Origin: Azolla pinnata
Lineage: Eukaryota > Streptophyta > Polypodiopsida > Salviniales > Salviniaceae
Assembly: GCA_037176905.1 (NCBI GenBank)
Contig: JBBBWG010017667.1
Coordinates: 1-64,000 of the forward strand
Length of the DNA stretch: 64,000 nt
Reading direction: 5' to 3'
A model generated the notes under the pieces. That model saw only the letters and a program-made list of their open reading frames with translations. It made no database searches and was not told where the DNA came from. This document shows, in pieces, positions 24,961 to 38,319 of this stretch. The position numbers and the translations under genes were made by a program. Every line of letters begins with the position of its first letter. Positions within the stretch are counted from its first letter, which is position 1.

Positions 24961-26969
24961 CGTCAGACAGTCAAATGAAGCTTCCATGGCCTTTTATCCG
25001 GAAGTGGCTCTTTTGAACGACAGTAGCATTTCTTCTCTTCCTTTTTTTAATTCTGGGAAAATTACAAGACAAAAAGCCTAAGAAATTTATAAATTACATT
25101 TTAACGCTTATTATAACTAAAACACTACAAAAGCTCAGCGCCTAGTTTTAAAAATTAACACTCAATCTCTTTATTAGCACCAAATCAAGTAATTGTGGGT
25201 TCAATTAATATCAATCTAATTAATGGATTAATACTCGATTATTTGGCTACGCATTAATCAATTGATTAGATTCTAAAATTACTAGCTTTTGTCAATCGAA
25301 TATAGTAAGGGAATCGATTGGGATCGAGTGGTGGGAAGCGATTAGGAATAAAATCAATTAACGTTATACTAACGGAATGAATTGGGTGTTACTTTTTTGT
25401 TGACGATTAGAGTAAGTGTTAATTTGTAATGTCTGATTTTAGTAGGCGTTAAAATGTAATTTGTAAATTTGGTAGGCGTTTTTTTTGGTAATTCTCCCTT
25501 GAATTTTAATTTTTTTGTAGAGAATAAAATCCACTAACTTTCTGTATTACCTAGAAATACACATTGATGTTAGTTTTTGTGATTTATAGAAATAACCCCC
25601 CAAAGGGGAAACCTCCAGAAGAAGGAACAAGCGCTCATGGGAACCGACTCTCTTGACTACAATCAGTGGCCTGTAAAAGCCACTCGAAGTTTTATTGGAG
25701 CTAGCTAGAAGAAGATTTGGAGAGGTGGTTCTGCCTTTTCTTTCGGAGAATTGCTACTAGTACGAGAACTGTAATCGATTACAAGGAGTAAAGCTCTATT
25801 CAGGGTGATGTGATACAAGGACTGCTGTCCGACAAGAAGAGACAAAAACTGCCCGGAACATTTGGAAATCCACGAGTCTCGATAATTATCCAGTTCTTCT
25901 TCTGTCCTCTTAAACCTTTTCGCTCTCAAGCTTCCGTTATTGTTACTGCATTCTGCAACAGGGGTACATCCGCGTATGGTAGAGAACAGAAGATGTTACA
26001 AAATGTTAGGGTAAATATGAGGCAACATTTGTTGTTCTGTTATCGGAGGCTTGTGTAAGTCAACTCCCGAGTCCCAAGTACAAGGAGGTTGTTGCCTTTT
26101 ACGAACTATCGCTGAAGTTTTGATGCATTCGAATGGAATGAGCAGCCTCAGACTTCTTCCTGAATTCCTTGTTGTGAACTACTCCGAAGTCATTGTAGCT
26201 AGCATTTGGAACGGTTTTGGACTGCAACAGGCAATTTGACCACCTGGTGTACAATGCAAGTTGATTGTTCACAAGATTTTTTCGAAGAAGAAACGTCAAT
26301 GATGGCAGAGGTTGAAGAAAGCAAGTGGATTGTTGCATTCAGAAAGGGAGTCAAGGATCGATTACCGATGACTCTAGGAAGCAAAGTGGTAGGAACTTGC
26401 GACCGATTGTCGTAACTTCTTGCAGCCTCATGTGTTGCAACATCTTAACTTGTGATGGAAAATTCCATTTCAGGGCAGAGAAATTTTGCCGTGCGTTTGA
26501 GACACAAAGCTAGAAAATCGCCACTTCTTACGAACATCAATGTCTGAGACAAAAGGGATCCCTTTCATGTCGGCATTTGATAGTGTGACATAATTCCAGG
26601 CAGATCTCGTGAAACCAATTCGGAACATGGTGCCCTTTAAAGAACAGTCTTGTTTGCACCTTGCTGTCCAAATGCGTCATAATGTGATGCAGGTAACACG
26701 TTCCCAATCAGCCTCCGTAACGGGGGACAACACCAAGTTACCTGCATCAGCTTGTTGGGGCCACATTTGGGATTGTCCTGCCGAAACTCCTACATTTGGC
26801 TGGAGTACGATCAGCCTCCAAAATGTCGTAAGCTTCTGGGGAAGCAGATGACCAAGCTGCCATGCCCCACGTGATGGTACACTCTCCTTCGTGTCTAGAT
26901 GGAGACATGCTAGTGCCTATTTGAAGAACAAGCGCTCCCTTCCCCAGACAAACAGACAGACGGATCTCT
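24961..26969. other. Intergenic region without a recognised gene
   Basis: From 25080 to 25560 the sequence is AT-rich. From 25600 to 26970 the composition is more balanced and many short frames stay open on both strands. None of the translations resembles a known domain, and none shows a consistent exon pattern. A non-coding transcript or an old pseudogene is possible. Confidence 0.4.
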
Positions 26970-27041
26970 GCCAAATATAGAACAACATGTCTATCTATCT
27001 ATCTATCTATCTCGTCTCTCCGCCAAATGTAGAACAACATC

Positions 27042-27072
<31 letters not shown>

Positions 27073-27090
27073 GTCTATCTCTATCTCGCT
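26970..27090. repeat. Duplicated block with (TCTA)n microsatellites
   Basis: The block 'ccaaat(a/g)tagaacaacat' followed by a TCTA run occurs twice, at about 26970-27012 and 27021-27090. A further TCTA run lies at 27312-27342. It marks the left edge of the microsatellite-rich island. Confidence 0.85.
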
Positions 27091-30003
27091 ACCTAGGCTG
27101 CCTCTAAAAGTGTCGGTCCTCCTCGCTCGCCTCTGTGTCGTGGTACAAGGAAACACACATCTCCTTCCTTTGCTTTGTCCCATCCAGACTCTCTCCCGAT
27201 GCTGCGCCCCATTCCGCTGGCAAGCTCATCGTCCGTTTGTCTGTCCTTAATGTACGTAGCGTTTTAACCTCAATTCCACCACCAGCTACATATCCACATC
27301 CTCCTTCCATCGATCTATCTATCTATCTATCTATCTATCTATGTCGAGAACCAGCCAACCAACGACACGCATACCAATCAAAGGCTCCTCTCGCCTCAAC
27401 CTTCTTCTTCTTCTTCTTCTTTCCTTGTTCTCGTTCCTTTTCCGTTATCGCTGCCCTCGTGGTGTAGCTCTTCGCACGAAGAAGCAATAATGGAACTGGA
27501 ATCGAGGGGAGAGGATGGGTGTCCCACGGCTGTGCCGTGGCGATCGATCAATCATCGATGCCCTGAGCTTCTTTCTTCCCACTTCTTTGTGCTTTCTTGT
27601 TTTTGTTCTTTGGGTGGGCCTCTCCTGTAAGGTATGTGTGAGGAAAGAAGAGCACAGCACAGCATTGCCCAATGGTAAAATGCCCCCAAGGAACAGAAAA
27701 GAACAGGCAAAAGAGTGCAATTGCCCCAATTTCCAAAGGTTTTAAAGAATAAGAAAGAAACAAAGAAGAAAAGGAAAAGAGGGAAGTTATGAAAGATGGG
27801 TGAAAAAACCTGTTTACACAAAGAGACACACACACACACACCCCTATATATATATATACATACCACCTTTTACTTCACTTTTGTAAATGAGCAGCAGCAA
27901 AAAAATAAATCACTTTATGGTTGGAAGTACATACCCCTAAAGCCCCCATGTGCACATTCCACACCCACACAATATATATGTATTATATATATATATATAT
28001 ATATGAAGAGAGAGAGCTTCAGCTCTTTGCAGGAACAACATCCTAAAAGACAAATTGTAGGTAGAATGGGGTGCACTTTGATTTATTGGGGGAATGTACC
28101 AATGTGTATATATATATATATACATATCCGTAAGTTGATCAGTTGGACCAACCAACTAACTCGCTCACTAAGCTTTGCTTTCTTTGTGCGTAAGGCCTTA
28201 CGGCTTTTATTGTGTTCTTAGATCGGTAGTATATTCTCTCGCGCACACGCACAAGGAGAAGACAAAGACGAAGAAGAAGAAGAAGAAGAAGAAAGGCGAT
28301 CAAGAGTACATTTCTTGCATTCAGAAGAAGAAAGAAAGAAAGATATATTAACATTTTCTTAGACCAAAATTGGCCCATGAGACCACAGATACACCGGTGG
28401 GATGTGTACCCAATCATCCAAAGAAAAAGGAGGAGGAGAAGAAGAAAGGCAACGAAGAGTACATTTCTCGCATTCGCCGGCAGTAGACCGACCGGATCAT
28501 CTGTCACCCCAGGCCAACAGGCGATGGCAAGGCCGTAGATCACAGTTTGAGTTCTAATGTACATTTCGCAAATCTCTCTGCCATTTTTCCTTCATTCTTT
28601 CTTCCTTACTTTCTTTCCGTAATAAATAAAGAATGTCGATCGAGAGCGGCTTTTCTGTGCCCAATCCATTCATTCATTCTTTCGTTCGTTCATGGCCCTT
28701 GTTAGCTTTGCCAAATATATACATACAAACAGAGACATACACACAACAGAAAACACATCCCATGTACAAAAGAAAGGGCTAGCTATGCAAGAAAGAGATG
28801 AGCAGGTGCCCCAAAAGTCGTATGTATGTTAGTTGTGGGAGATGTGTGTGTGCCAATGTTGTTACATACGTAGTGTGCCGTATGTGCATAGTACGTATGC
28901 GATGTATTTAATACATTTTTTTTTATAAATGCTTCGAATACGTGTGCTAACATACAGTTGTTAAAATACAGGATAAAGCCGATAAATACAAGCTAAATAC
29001 ATAGCATACAGGTTAAATATGTAAAATACGGGTTAATTATACAGAGCATGCGTAATAATTCTATGGATTTGCAATGAATTAAACCTACTTAGAGCTAACA
29101 ATCTTTATACTCCATTTCGTGCCAATAGGAAACCTGTAAAACCTTAAATCGCCGAAGAACCAAAACATCTAAAATTTAGGCTTATAAAACGACTAATACT
29201 CGGTTTCAAGACAAAAGAATAGCCCTAGCAGAAATCAGTTTCGACATTTGGAGATCCGGCTTAAAAGGAAAACGGCAGTTAGCGATACGGCCGAGCAGAG
29301 GCAGAGCAGACAGACAGGTGCAATCAGCTGTGGCCAGAGGGGTGGGGGGATGGGGACGTCTCGAAAGCTGCTCTGTTCTGCTCTACTCTGCTCTGCTCTG
29401 CTTGCTTGCTTCTTGTGTAACCCGGGACCACGGGATTGGGTGATGATGATGATGATGATTTTTCATGTTAACCTGGACCCCGAGAGTACATGCGAACACG
29501 TGTCGCTAAACACACAATGTATGTACTTACGTAAGAGAACAGGATCAGGTGGGCTCGAAAATGCACACACACACACACACACATACATACACACAAGCAC
29601 AAGCACAAGCACAAGCACAAGCACAAGCACAAGAAGAAGAAGAAAGAAAGAAAGAAAGAACAAGAAAAAACAGAAGAAGAAGGAAGCAACAAGCAGCTCA
29701 AAAGAAAGGCCCCAAAACTTGAGGAAGAAAGGATATATATACTATACGCATATGTACATGGAAAGAAAGGGAAGCACGATGTGTGTGTGTGTTTCAGCAT
29801 GGGAACAGGTGCGAAGAGCAAATCAGAAAGAGAAATTTGAATGGGGAGAGCAATGGTGTGTGTGCTGCTTGCTGTGTTTGATTGGGCTCACAGTAAAACT
29901 CTCAGATTTTGCAGCTTGTCAAGCCCCCCCTTCTTGCTTTTTTTTAAACTTTGATGGAAAGAGAAGGAGAGAGAGAGAGAGAGAAGAGTTTTGTGTGGGG
30001 CCA

Positions 30004-30006
<3 letters not shown>

Positions 30007-30057
<51 letters not shown>
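30007..30057 (+). repeat. (GA)n microsatellite
   Basis: This is a pure GA run of about 25 units, preceded by a shorter one at about 29968-29988. Such purine-pyrimidine mirror repeats can form triplex DNA. Confidence 0.95.
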
Positions 30058-30058
<1 letters not shown>

Positions 30059-30754
30059 ACTATCTGGGCAGCCTTATGAGCATCTGTCTGAATGAATGAG
30101 TAAGCGAAAAACCAATAAAAACAACAAAAATAAAAACCACTATTCATTCATCTATTCATTCATTCATTCATTCATCCATCCATTCACTCATTCATTCATT
30201 CATTCATTGATCAGATAGATACATCTTTCTATGCATAGATTTGTTCATGCATCTCTCCTATGCATGCATGTCTCGATGGCTGGTATGTATGCATGCATGG
30301 CATGCATGTACATTGTATGATTTGGGGGCATTATCATCTCCTCTTTTTTTTTCTTGCTTGAAAAACACAAAAACAAAACAGCTGAAGGCTTTCTTCGTCT
30401 TCTTTTTTTCTTCTTTTTCTTTTGTTCACATGAAGTCGTTGATAGGTAGATGAGTCACACAAGCGGATTCTGTAGTCTTTCTGTGTGTGTGTGTGTGTGT
30501 ATGGAATGTAAATGTGTGTGCGTGGGTTTCTTCCTTTTGTCCGGACAAAGTCGCACACAAAAAGAGAGGAAAAAAAAGGGAATCGCGTGTGTGAACCCGG
30601 AAAACTATTAAAACCCTGAAAAAACAGAAAGAAAGAAACGGAGCCCAATTCTATTGATAAAAAACACACAAGAAGAAAATGAGGGGCTCTTGGTTTTTTT
30701 GTTCTGCTTTTTGCGTTTCTACTTTGTTGGCCGCTTTTTTGCGTTTTCTTCCCA

Positions 30755-30835
30755 CCTGAAAGAAAGAAAAGGAAAAGGAAAAGGAAAAGGAAAAGGAAAG
30801 GAAAAGGAAAGGAAAAGGAAAAGAAAAGAAAAGAG
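30755..30835 (+). repeat. Polypurine (GGAAAA)n tract
   Basis: About 80 bases of pure purine are built from GGAAAA and GGAAA units between two T-rich stretches. It ends with AAAAGAAAAGAGAG. It is unstable in length by nature and could form H-DNA. Confidence 0.9.
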
Positions 30836-30960
30836 AGACATTCTCCTCCATTTGTTTCTCTGCGTGCCTGTCTGTTCTGTGGAAATACGGTAACTACAGA
30901 AGCGTCTGTCTGAATCAGGGGTTTTTTTTACTGCAGACAAAAAAACAGAGCTTTTGCCCC

Positions 30961-31490
30961 TCACCATCATCACCATCGCCACAATCATCACCACCCCCAT
31001 CATCACCATCACCATCACCATCACCACCACCATCATCATCATCATCTTCTTCATCATCACCACCACCGGTATCATCACCATCACCATCACCATCACCATC
31101 ACCATCACCATCACCACCACCACCACCATCATCATCTTCTTCATCATCACCACAGTCACCATCATCATCATCACCACAGCCACCATCGTCATCATCACCA
31201 CCACCACCATCATAACCATCACACCATCATCATCTTCTTCTTCACCATCACCACCATCATCAGCATCAGCATCAGCATCATCACCACCATCATCAGCATC
31301 AGCATCAGCATCAGCATCATCACCACCACCATCATCATCACCACCATCATCACCATCTGCATCATCATCATCATTATAGCTACCATCAGCATCAGCATCA
31401 TCATCATCATCATCATCTTCTTCTTCTTCTTCTTCTTCTTCTTCTTTTTCTTCTTCCTCCTCTTCTTCCTCTTCTTCTTCTTCTTCACCA
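30961..31490 (+). repeat. Long CAT/CAC-type trinucleotide tract
   Basis: About 530 bases consist mainly of CAT, CAC, CAG and CTT triplets in shifting blocks. The same triplets, on the same strand, make up the poly-His and poly-Gln tracts of the SBP exon 1.5 kb downstream. No initiation, splice or domain signals suggest that this tract is itself coded. Confidence 0.9.
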
Positions 31491-32556
31491 TGGCAGCTTC
31501 GCCCTGCTGCTGCCCCCCCCCCCCACCCCCCGTCCCTGCGCAACGCAATCGATCATGATAAGATGGTTGCCAAAGTTAGATAGATAGCTAGAGATTTTAG
31601 TCGTGCTTCCATCCGATTACGACGACGACGACGACGACGACGACGATGCTGCCCATGCTGCTGCTAAAGAAGAAGAACCAGAAGACGGCGGCCCCGTTTC
31701 CCCTAGGGATGATGATGATGCTGGTGGTGGTGGTGATGATGATGGTGATCATGACGATGACGATGGTGATCGCCAAGCGCTAGCTAGGAATTATGCAGTT
31801 GGATCATCCGCCCCACGGCTCCACGCATCCGCTCCATTCCACCTCTCCCCCATCATAGCTGCTGCTGCTGCTGCCATGGAACCCGCTGATGACGGATTCC
31901 GTTCTGTTATAGCCCAGCTTATTCATGGACAAGCTGCTGCTGCTCCTCGTCTTCTTCTTCTTCTTCTTCTTCTTCTGCTTCTTCTTCTGCTTGGATGCCC
32001 ATTCCAGCTCCTGTGATTTGCTTGCTGAAGGCAAAGGCGAAGGAGATCTCGGACGAAAGCCAGGCTATAAATGGATTCATCCCTAAGAATCTGTATATTT
32101 GCAAAGGTCATGAGCCAATGATCTCTGCTTCCGGTCATGAGCGGTTGGTTCTGAGATGAATGGCAACGAGCGGGCGAGCGAGCGAGCGAGCTAAACTAGC
32201 TAGCTCCCGCTAGCACCTCTCGCTAGCTCGCTCCATTCAAGCTCGTCTCATTTCCATACGAGAAGATCGGTGCCTTTGTTTGCTTGCTTGTTCCCTGCCG
32301 CTGATTCCTGCAACGAATCCGATATAATACTACCCCGGGCTGCGCTCTCCTTCTTCTTCTCCATCGTTATCATCAGTACCATCACCATCTTCATCTTCAT
32401 CTTCATCTTTCGCAGATTCATCTTCCTCAGATTCATCTTCCTCTTCCTCTTCCTCTTCATCTTCATCTTTGATTGAACTGTATTCAGAATATTGATCTAT
32501 TTTACATACAGTCGGCCGGTTAATAATCCCTGCGAAATCCATCTGCGACATACACG

Positions 32557-34154
32557 ATGAATTCGTTGGCCAGCAGCAACAGCAACGACAACAACAACAT
32601 CATCATCAACAACAACAACAGCGATGATGATGAGCATCATCAGCACCATCAGCATCAGCATCACGGTGGGCAGTGGCCGGATGATCAGGCGAGCAGCCTG
32701 CTTCTTCTGAATCATCATCATCATCATCATCATCATCAGCATCAGCATCAACATCAGCAGCAGCATCACCATCACATTAACGGCGGCGGCGGCGGCGGCG
32801 GCAGCAGCAGGAGCAGCATCAAACCATTGCAGCTCGCGGAGCTGCATCAGCAGCAGCAGAATCGGTTAATCCACGCTGCAGCCACGAGTACGAGCGCTAG
32901 TACCATTACATCGACGGATCACGATATCCTCAGATCGGGCCGGCCCGATCATCACTGGGACTGGTCGTCGGATCAATCGTCCCATCATCTCCTCCTGCAG
33001 CAGCAGCAGCACACCAGCTCCAACGTCTTGTACGCCATAGCCAACAACAACAACAACAGCTCGGATCACGCCTCTACCAGCAGCACCACCAGTAGTACCT
33101 CTCCTGCTGCTGTAACAACAGCTCAGGCAGCTGCCGCTGATGATCCTACTACTACTACTACTACTACTCCTAGAGCTGCTGCTGGAATCGCCGGCCACGA
33201 TCACGATCACATGGAATGCAAGCCTTACATCATGCATATCATGCAGCCAGCCGCTGCAGCGCCCCACGATATCGTCGACCTTGCTCATCCTGCAGGTAAC
33301 AACGAGAATCATGCCCACCATCGCCACCACCACCATCACCATCATCATCATCAGCAGCAGCAGCAGCATCCTCATCCTGCTCGACATGATGATGCCGCAG
33401 CTGGCGTGATCGATCTTCCCAGCTCTGCGGCCGGGCAGCTCCGCCAGCTGTACAGCACCTTCCTCAGCGCCGCGAATGGGCATCATCACATGCTGCTGGG
33501 CGCCGGTAGCGACAGCAACAACAGCACCTCGTCGGGCATGCAGCACGTCGTCCCTAATTCGCCTGCATGGCCGCTGAGCGCGCTGCCCATCTCCTCGGCC
33601 GCATCATCATCGTCGTCGTCGTCTTCTTCTTCTTCTTCTTCTTCTTCATCATCATCATCATCATCATCTTCTTCTTCTTCTTCTTCTGCGTCGCCTTCGG
33701 CGGCCAGTTCCTCTTCGAACTCGTCATCGTCCCCGTCATCGTCGGCGCACCATCACCCGCAGTACTACAACAGCTACTGCAACGCGCAGGCGATGGTGAG
33801 CTACAACGCCGGATTAGGCATGGGGGTGGGGGTGATGAGCGCCCCCTCGTGGATGACCTACGGCCAGGATCAGCAGCAGCAGCACGGGGGTGGAGGCCAT
33901 GGCGGAAGCATCAGCATCTCCCTGAGCAACTACTTGGGCGGGGTGGGGGGAGAGAGCGCTCAGAACCGCGACAGCGGCAGCAATGGCGGCATGGAGCAGC
34001 AGCAGCAGCAGCATCAAGCGGCGGACATGGTGAGCATCGATCAACATCAGCAGCAGCAGCAGCAGCAGCACTTCCATAGCCGGATTCTCTTCGAGCAGCA
34101 GCAGCAGCAGCAGCAGCGCCGAATCGAGGACATCTTCAAAGGGGGCCTATACAA

Positions 34155-34185
<31 letters not shown>

Positions 34186-37100
34186 AACAACAGCAGCGGA
34201 AGCATCAACCACAACAATGTCGATAGCATGATCAGAGTGAGCAGCAGCAGCAGCAGCAGCATAAGCGGATCATCGTCGGTGCTGCAGCTGCAGTACCACG
34301 ACTTCGGCTGCGGGGGCACGAGGATCGGGCTCAACCTCGGGGGCCGCACCTACTTCTCGGCCGAGGACAGCGGCGGCTATGCGAATTTCGCCGCCCGCTT
34401 CGGGAAGCGGTTTCACACCTTGAGCTGCTTGGGCGGCGGCCCGGCCACCGGCAGCTCCGGCGGCCACCAGCTCCAGCACGTCCCGCTCTGCCAGGCCGAG
34501 GGCTGCCGCGCCGACCTCGGCCTCGCCAAGCACTACCACCGCCGCCACAAGGTCTGCGAATACCACTCCAAGGCCTCCACCGTCGTCATCAACGGCAACA
34601 CGCAGCGCTTCTGCCAGCAATGCAGCAGGTAGGCTCCACGATCGCTCACAACCTCGCCCCGTCCGATCTTCGTCCCCGCCGATTGCTCGTTACCGGCCCG
34701 CCGAATCGGGGGAACGCTTGCTTGCTCGCTCGTCGTCGGCCGATCGATCGAATTGGGGAACGCTTGCTTGCTCGTCGTTGGTCGATCGATCGATCGAATT
34801 GGGGAACGCTTGCTTGCTCGTCGTTGGTCGATCGATCGATCGAATTGGGGAACGCTTGCTTGAGCTCGTCGTTGGTCGATCGATCGATCGATTCGATCGA
34901 TCGAATTGGGGAACGCTTGCTTGCTCGTCGTGGGTCGATCGAGTCCGGGCATGCTCGATCGTTATAACCCGTCGGATTGTGATTTCTGCTCTGAATTCAA
35001 TGCTCGATTTGTGATCGGTTCGTGGTCGGATCGAGGAATGCTTCATCACCGTTTCCGATCAGCTCGACGTGTGCGCCTTTCAATCCGAATGCAGCAGCTG
35101 CTGCTGCTCTGACGATCTATCTGTTCCTGTCTGATTTAGATATTGGGGGCACCCATTCCCCTCTTTCACACATGAGCATGTAGTTAGTTTGCTGCATTAT
35201 CATCTCCAGCCTCTTGATAGAATAATTACTGAGCTTCTCTGCCATGGATGATTTGCTGTCTGTTCAGATATTTGGGACCCATTCACCTCCTTTCAATCTC
35301 TTCCCTCTTTCACACACGAGCATGAAGTTAGCTCGTTGCAGTATCATCTCTGAGCCTCTGATAAATCAATACGGAGCTTCTCTGCCATGGGTGATTGGAC
35401 ATGCACAGACACTACACCTTGTCCTTTCTTCTCCCACCGCAAGTACGGTGTGATAGCACACTAAGTTGAGAACAAGAATCTGTAAAATTTGCATCTCCCC
35501 ATTGTGCTGTCTCATCATCACTACACAGTACACGCCTAAACACAGACTTCAATGCCAATGACGTGCATGGTCATGCCAGTGCTGGCTGAGAATCGACGGG
35601 GGTCCAGTACATAGAGATGACGATGGGCGTGGTCCGATGCGTAATTACGCCTTTGATCGATACACATGTAATACATATATACATACATATATATATGTAT
35701 CGAGCGATGATATCGATCGTGATTGGATGCAGGTTTCATGGGCTCGCGGAATTCGATGAAGGGAAGCGGAGCTGCAGGAAGAGGTTAGCAGACCATAACC
35801 GGAGGCGCAGGAAGCCTCAAACCGCGCCACCATCGTCATCATCGAAGGCGACGGCTGCGGCCGGGGCAGCGACAGCGACGGCATTAATGACTGATTCGGT
35901 TACGGCGACCGCGACCGCGACAGTGGACGCCACCACAGCTGCACCTGCTGCAGCTCCTTCCGCAGATCATAAGGATCGTGCCGACCACGATTCGAATCGA
36001 AGCCTCAAGAGTATTGGCGATGAAGCCGAGGGGCGGCAGCTAGCTGGTATGATTAATCACTACTAGTTTGTGGGTTTAGGGTTTCAGGCTTTTAATAGGA
36101 TTTATGAGTTAGTGTTTAGGATTTAGGGTTTAGGGTTTAGGATTCAGTCTTCAGGAATTTATAGGGTACCACTAGTATAGCTACTACACATCTGATCATC
36201 ATCCCATGGAGAATTGATCATCACTGCTACCTAGGACAACATGCATCGATCATCATGATGATGGTGGTGATGCTGCTGCTGCTGCTGATGATGATGATTA
36301 CAGTTCTATGATGAGCTGCAGCAGCCTGGTACACTACTACTACTACTACTACTTCCCATCCCCATACAAATCAGAGGGCATGATTAATGACACTAGATTT
36401 CATTGGCTAGCAGCAGCTTAGTTGCATTTTAGTCCTTCTCATCTTGATGCGGATCAAGCAGCTCGTGGATAATCCGATCGAATTGCAACACATCTGTCGA
36501 TGTAACGATGAATCGGCTTGCAAATAATGTACAGGAGGGGGGCACGATCATCAAGCAGCTGCGATTCAGAAGGCGGCGCCGGATGAGGCGCCGGATGATC
36601 ATGAGCAGCTGGGGCATGACCTGCATCAAGCTGCAATGGCGGTGGCGGTGCAGATGGGAGCCGCGGCGAGCTCCAGCGATCATCAGATGGTGATGATCGA
36701 TGCCGATCGTGATCAAGCCGATGCAATGAGCTCCGGCAACGATTCGGCGGCGGCATCGTCCCATCTCGCTGCGCCAGCTCCAGCTGCCGATCATCATGCG
36801 CCGCTGATCCGTATTCTAGCTGCTGCTGCTGCTGCACCGATATCTTCGGCCGATGCCGACATGGGCAGCATTAATGACCACAGCATCTTTCCGATGGCCG
36901 ACGGCGATGCCATCGACGGCGACGTGCTGGATGCTCGCCGTCACCATCACCACCAGCATCGCCGCCATCATCATCATCATCAGCAGCAGCATCAGCATTT
37001 GAATCATCATCATGCCGCCCCATCGGTGCTCCTCACGCTCCAGAACCATCATCAACAGGCCAGCAGCACTGGTGCTGATCGCAGCATGGACATGAGCTCG

Positions 37101-38266
37101 AGCCCGCATCGCGCCGACGACCATCTCCGCGGCGACATGGATGCGAGCTGCGCCTGCGACATGAGCAACTGCGGCATGAATGGCGGCGGCATGGGCATCG
37201 TCAACGACTGCAGCAGCAGCGGCAGCAGCTTATACATGAGCCTGAAGGATCAGTCGGCATCTGCAGATGGCAGCCATGGCGCGGGCTATTTCCTCGGCGC
37301 TGCAGCCGGCCCGAGCTTGTCCCTCGATCTCTCCAACAACAATGGCGGCGGATCAAGCACAATCACAAGCATTAACAATGTCAATCATCACCATCACCAT
37401 CATCCTCATCCTCCTCCTCCTCCTCCTCATCGATCATACGACAGCAGCATCGATGGCAACGGCGGATTGATGCCGATGTCGGGAAGCAACAGCACTAATG
37501 ATATGAATCTCCCGGGCGATGCGAGCTGCGCCACCGCGGCTTTCGATCACAATGATGAGGCCCCCGATCATCATCAGGCGCAGCTCTCGGTTCCATGGCT
37601 GAGGCCTCAGCTGCATGAGCAGCATAGGCATCATCACCATCATCATCATCATCAACAACATCAGCACCAGCACCAGCACAGCAGCACTCCCACTCACTCC
37701 TGCATGGATGATCGATATCACGCCACGAGCTGCGGAAACGACGACGACGACGACGACGACGACAGCGATCCGCTCGCGGGAATCGGCCACTCCGACGTCG
37801 ATCATGGCGATCTGATCGACAGATTAGGGCAAGCCCCGCAGCTGATGCATGATCAGTTGCCGCCGTGTGATCACAGCGCCATAAATGCCGCAGCCGCCGC
37901 TCCATTAATGCTGTCTATGTACGATCAGGCGTCCAACAACCAGCTGATGATCCGGCATATTGCAGCAGGGCCAGCAGCAGCAGCAGCAGCAGCAGCTGGG
38001 ATGCATCAGGCGGGGAGCAGTACAACGGCGCAGATCTACAGCATGAATGCTGTGCTGCATGATGATCATGATCATGAGCGTTTCCGATCCGCCGCATCCT
38101 GCTGCACCTCCAGCCACCATCATCATCCTCATCGTCATCAGCATCATCAGGATCATCAGGCGGAGGTGCATGATCACTACGGGCAGGATGGAGATCAGGG
38201 CACCATTGAGCATGGCACTGTCCGGAATGATGAGGACGAGGGTGAAGATGATCATCATCACCATCA

Positions 38267-38319
<53 letters not shown>

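Larger units (their letters stand above)
27091..32556. other. Microsatellite island upstream of the SBP-box gene
   Basis: No gene is recognised. The stretch is a patchwork of simple repeats: TA runs near 27845, 27983 and 28105; GAA near 28275 and 28430; a duplicated 40-base block around 28289 and 28440; CA and CAAGCA at 29563-29632; ATTC at 30143-30209; CAT/CAC at 30961-31380; CTT at 31425-31490; a C tract near 31508; GAC at 31619-31648. Long open frames here (for example 29248-30099 and 31603-32016) are repeat artefacts. The last kilobase may be leader or promoter of the SBP-box gene. Confidence 0.6.

Noticed and set aside
26747-26974. 75-codon minus-strand frame with balanced composition
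   Set aside because: It looked protein-like, but I could not relate it to any family or find splice-linked neighbours.
29248-30099. 283-codon plus-strand open frame
   Set aside because: It is made almost entirely of translated microsatellites (CA, CAAGCA, GA). It has no domain, no codon bias and no plausible neighbours, so it is a repeat artefact.
30719-31543. 274-codon minus-strand open frame rich in Glu, Asp, Met and Val
   Set aside because: This is the reverse reading of the CAT/CAC/CTT tract. All three frames are open there because of the triplet period.
31603-32016. Asp/Ala/Leu-rich 137-codon frame just upstream of the SBP gene
   Set aside because: It could be an upstream ORF in the leader, but its residues come from GAC, GAT and CTT runs and nothing supports translation.
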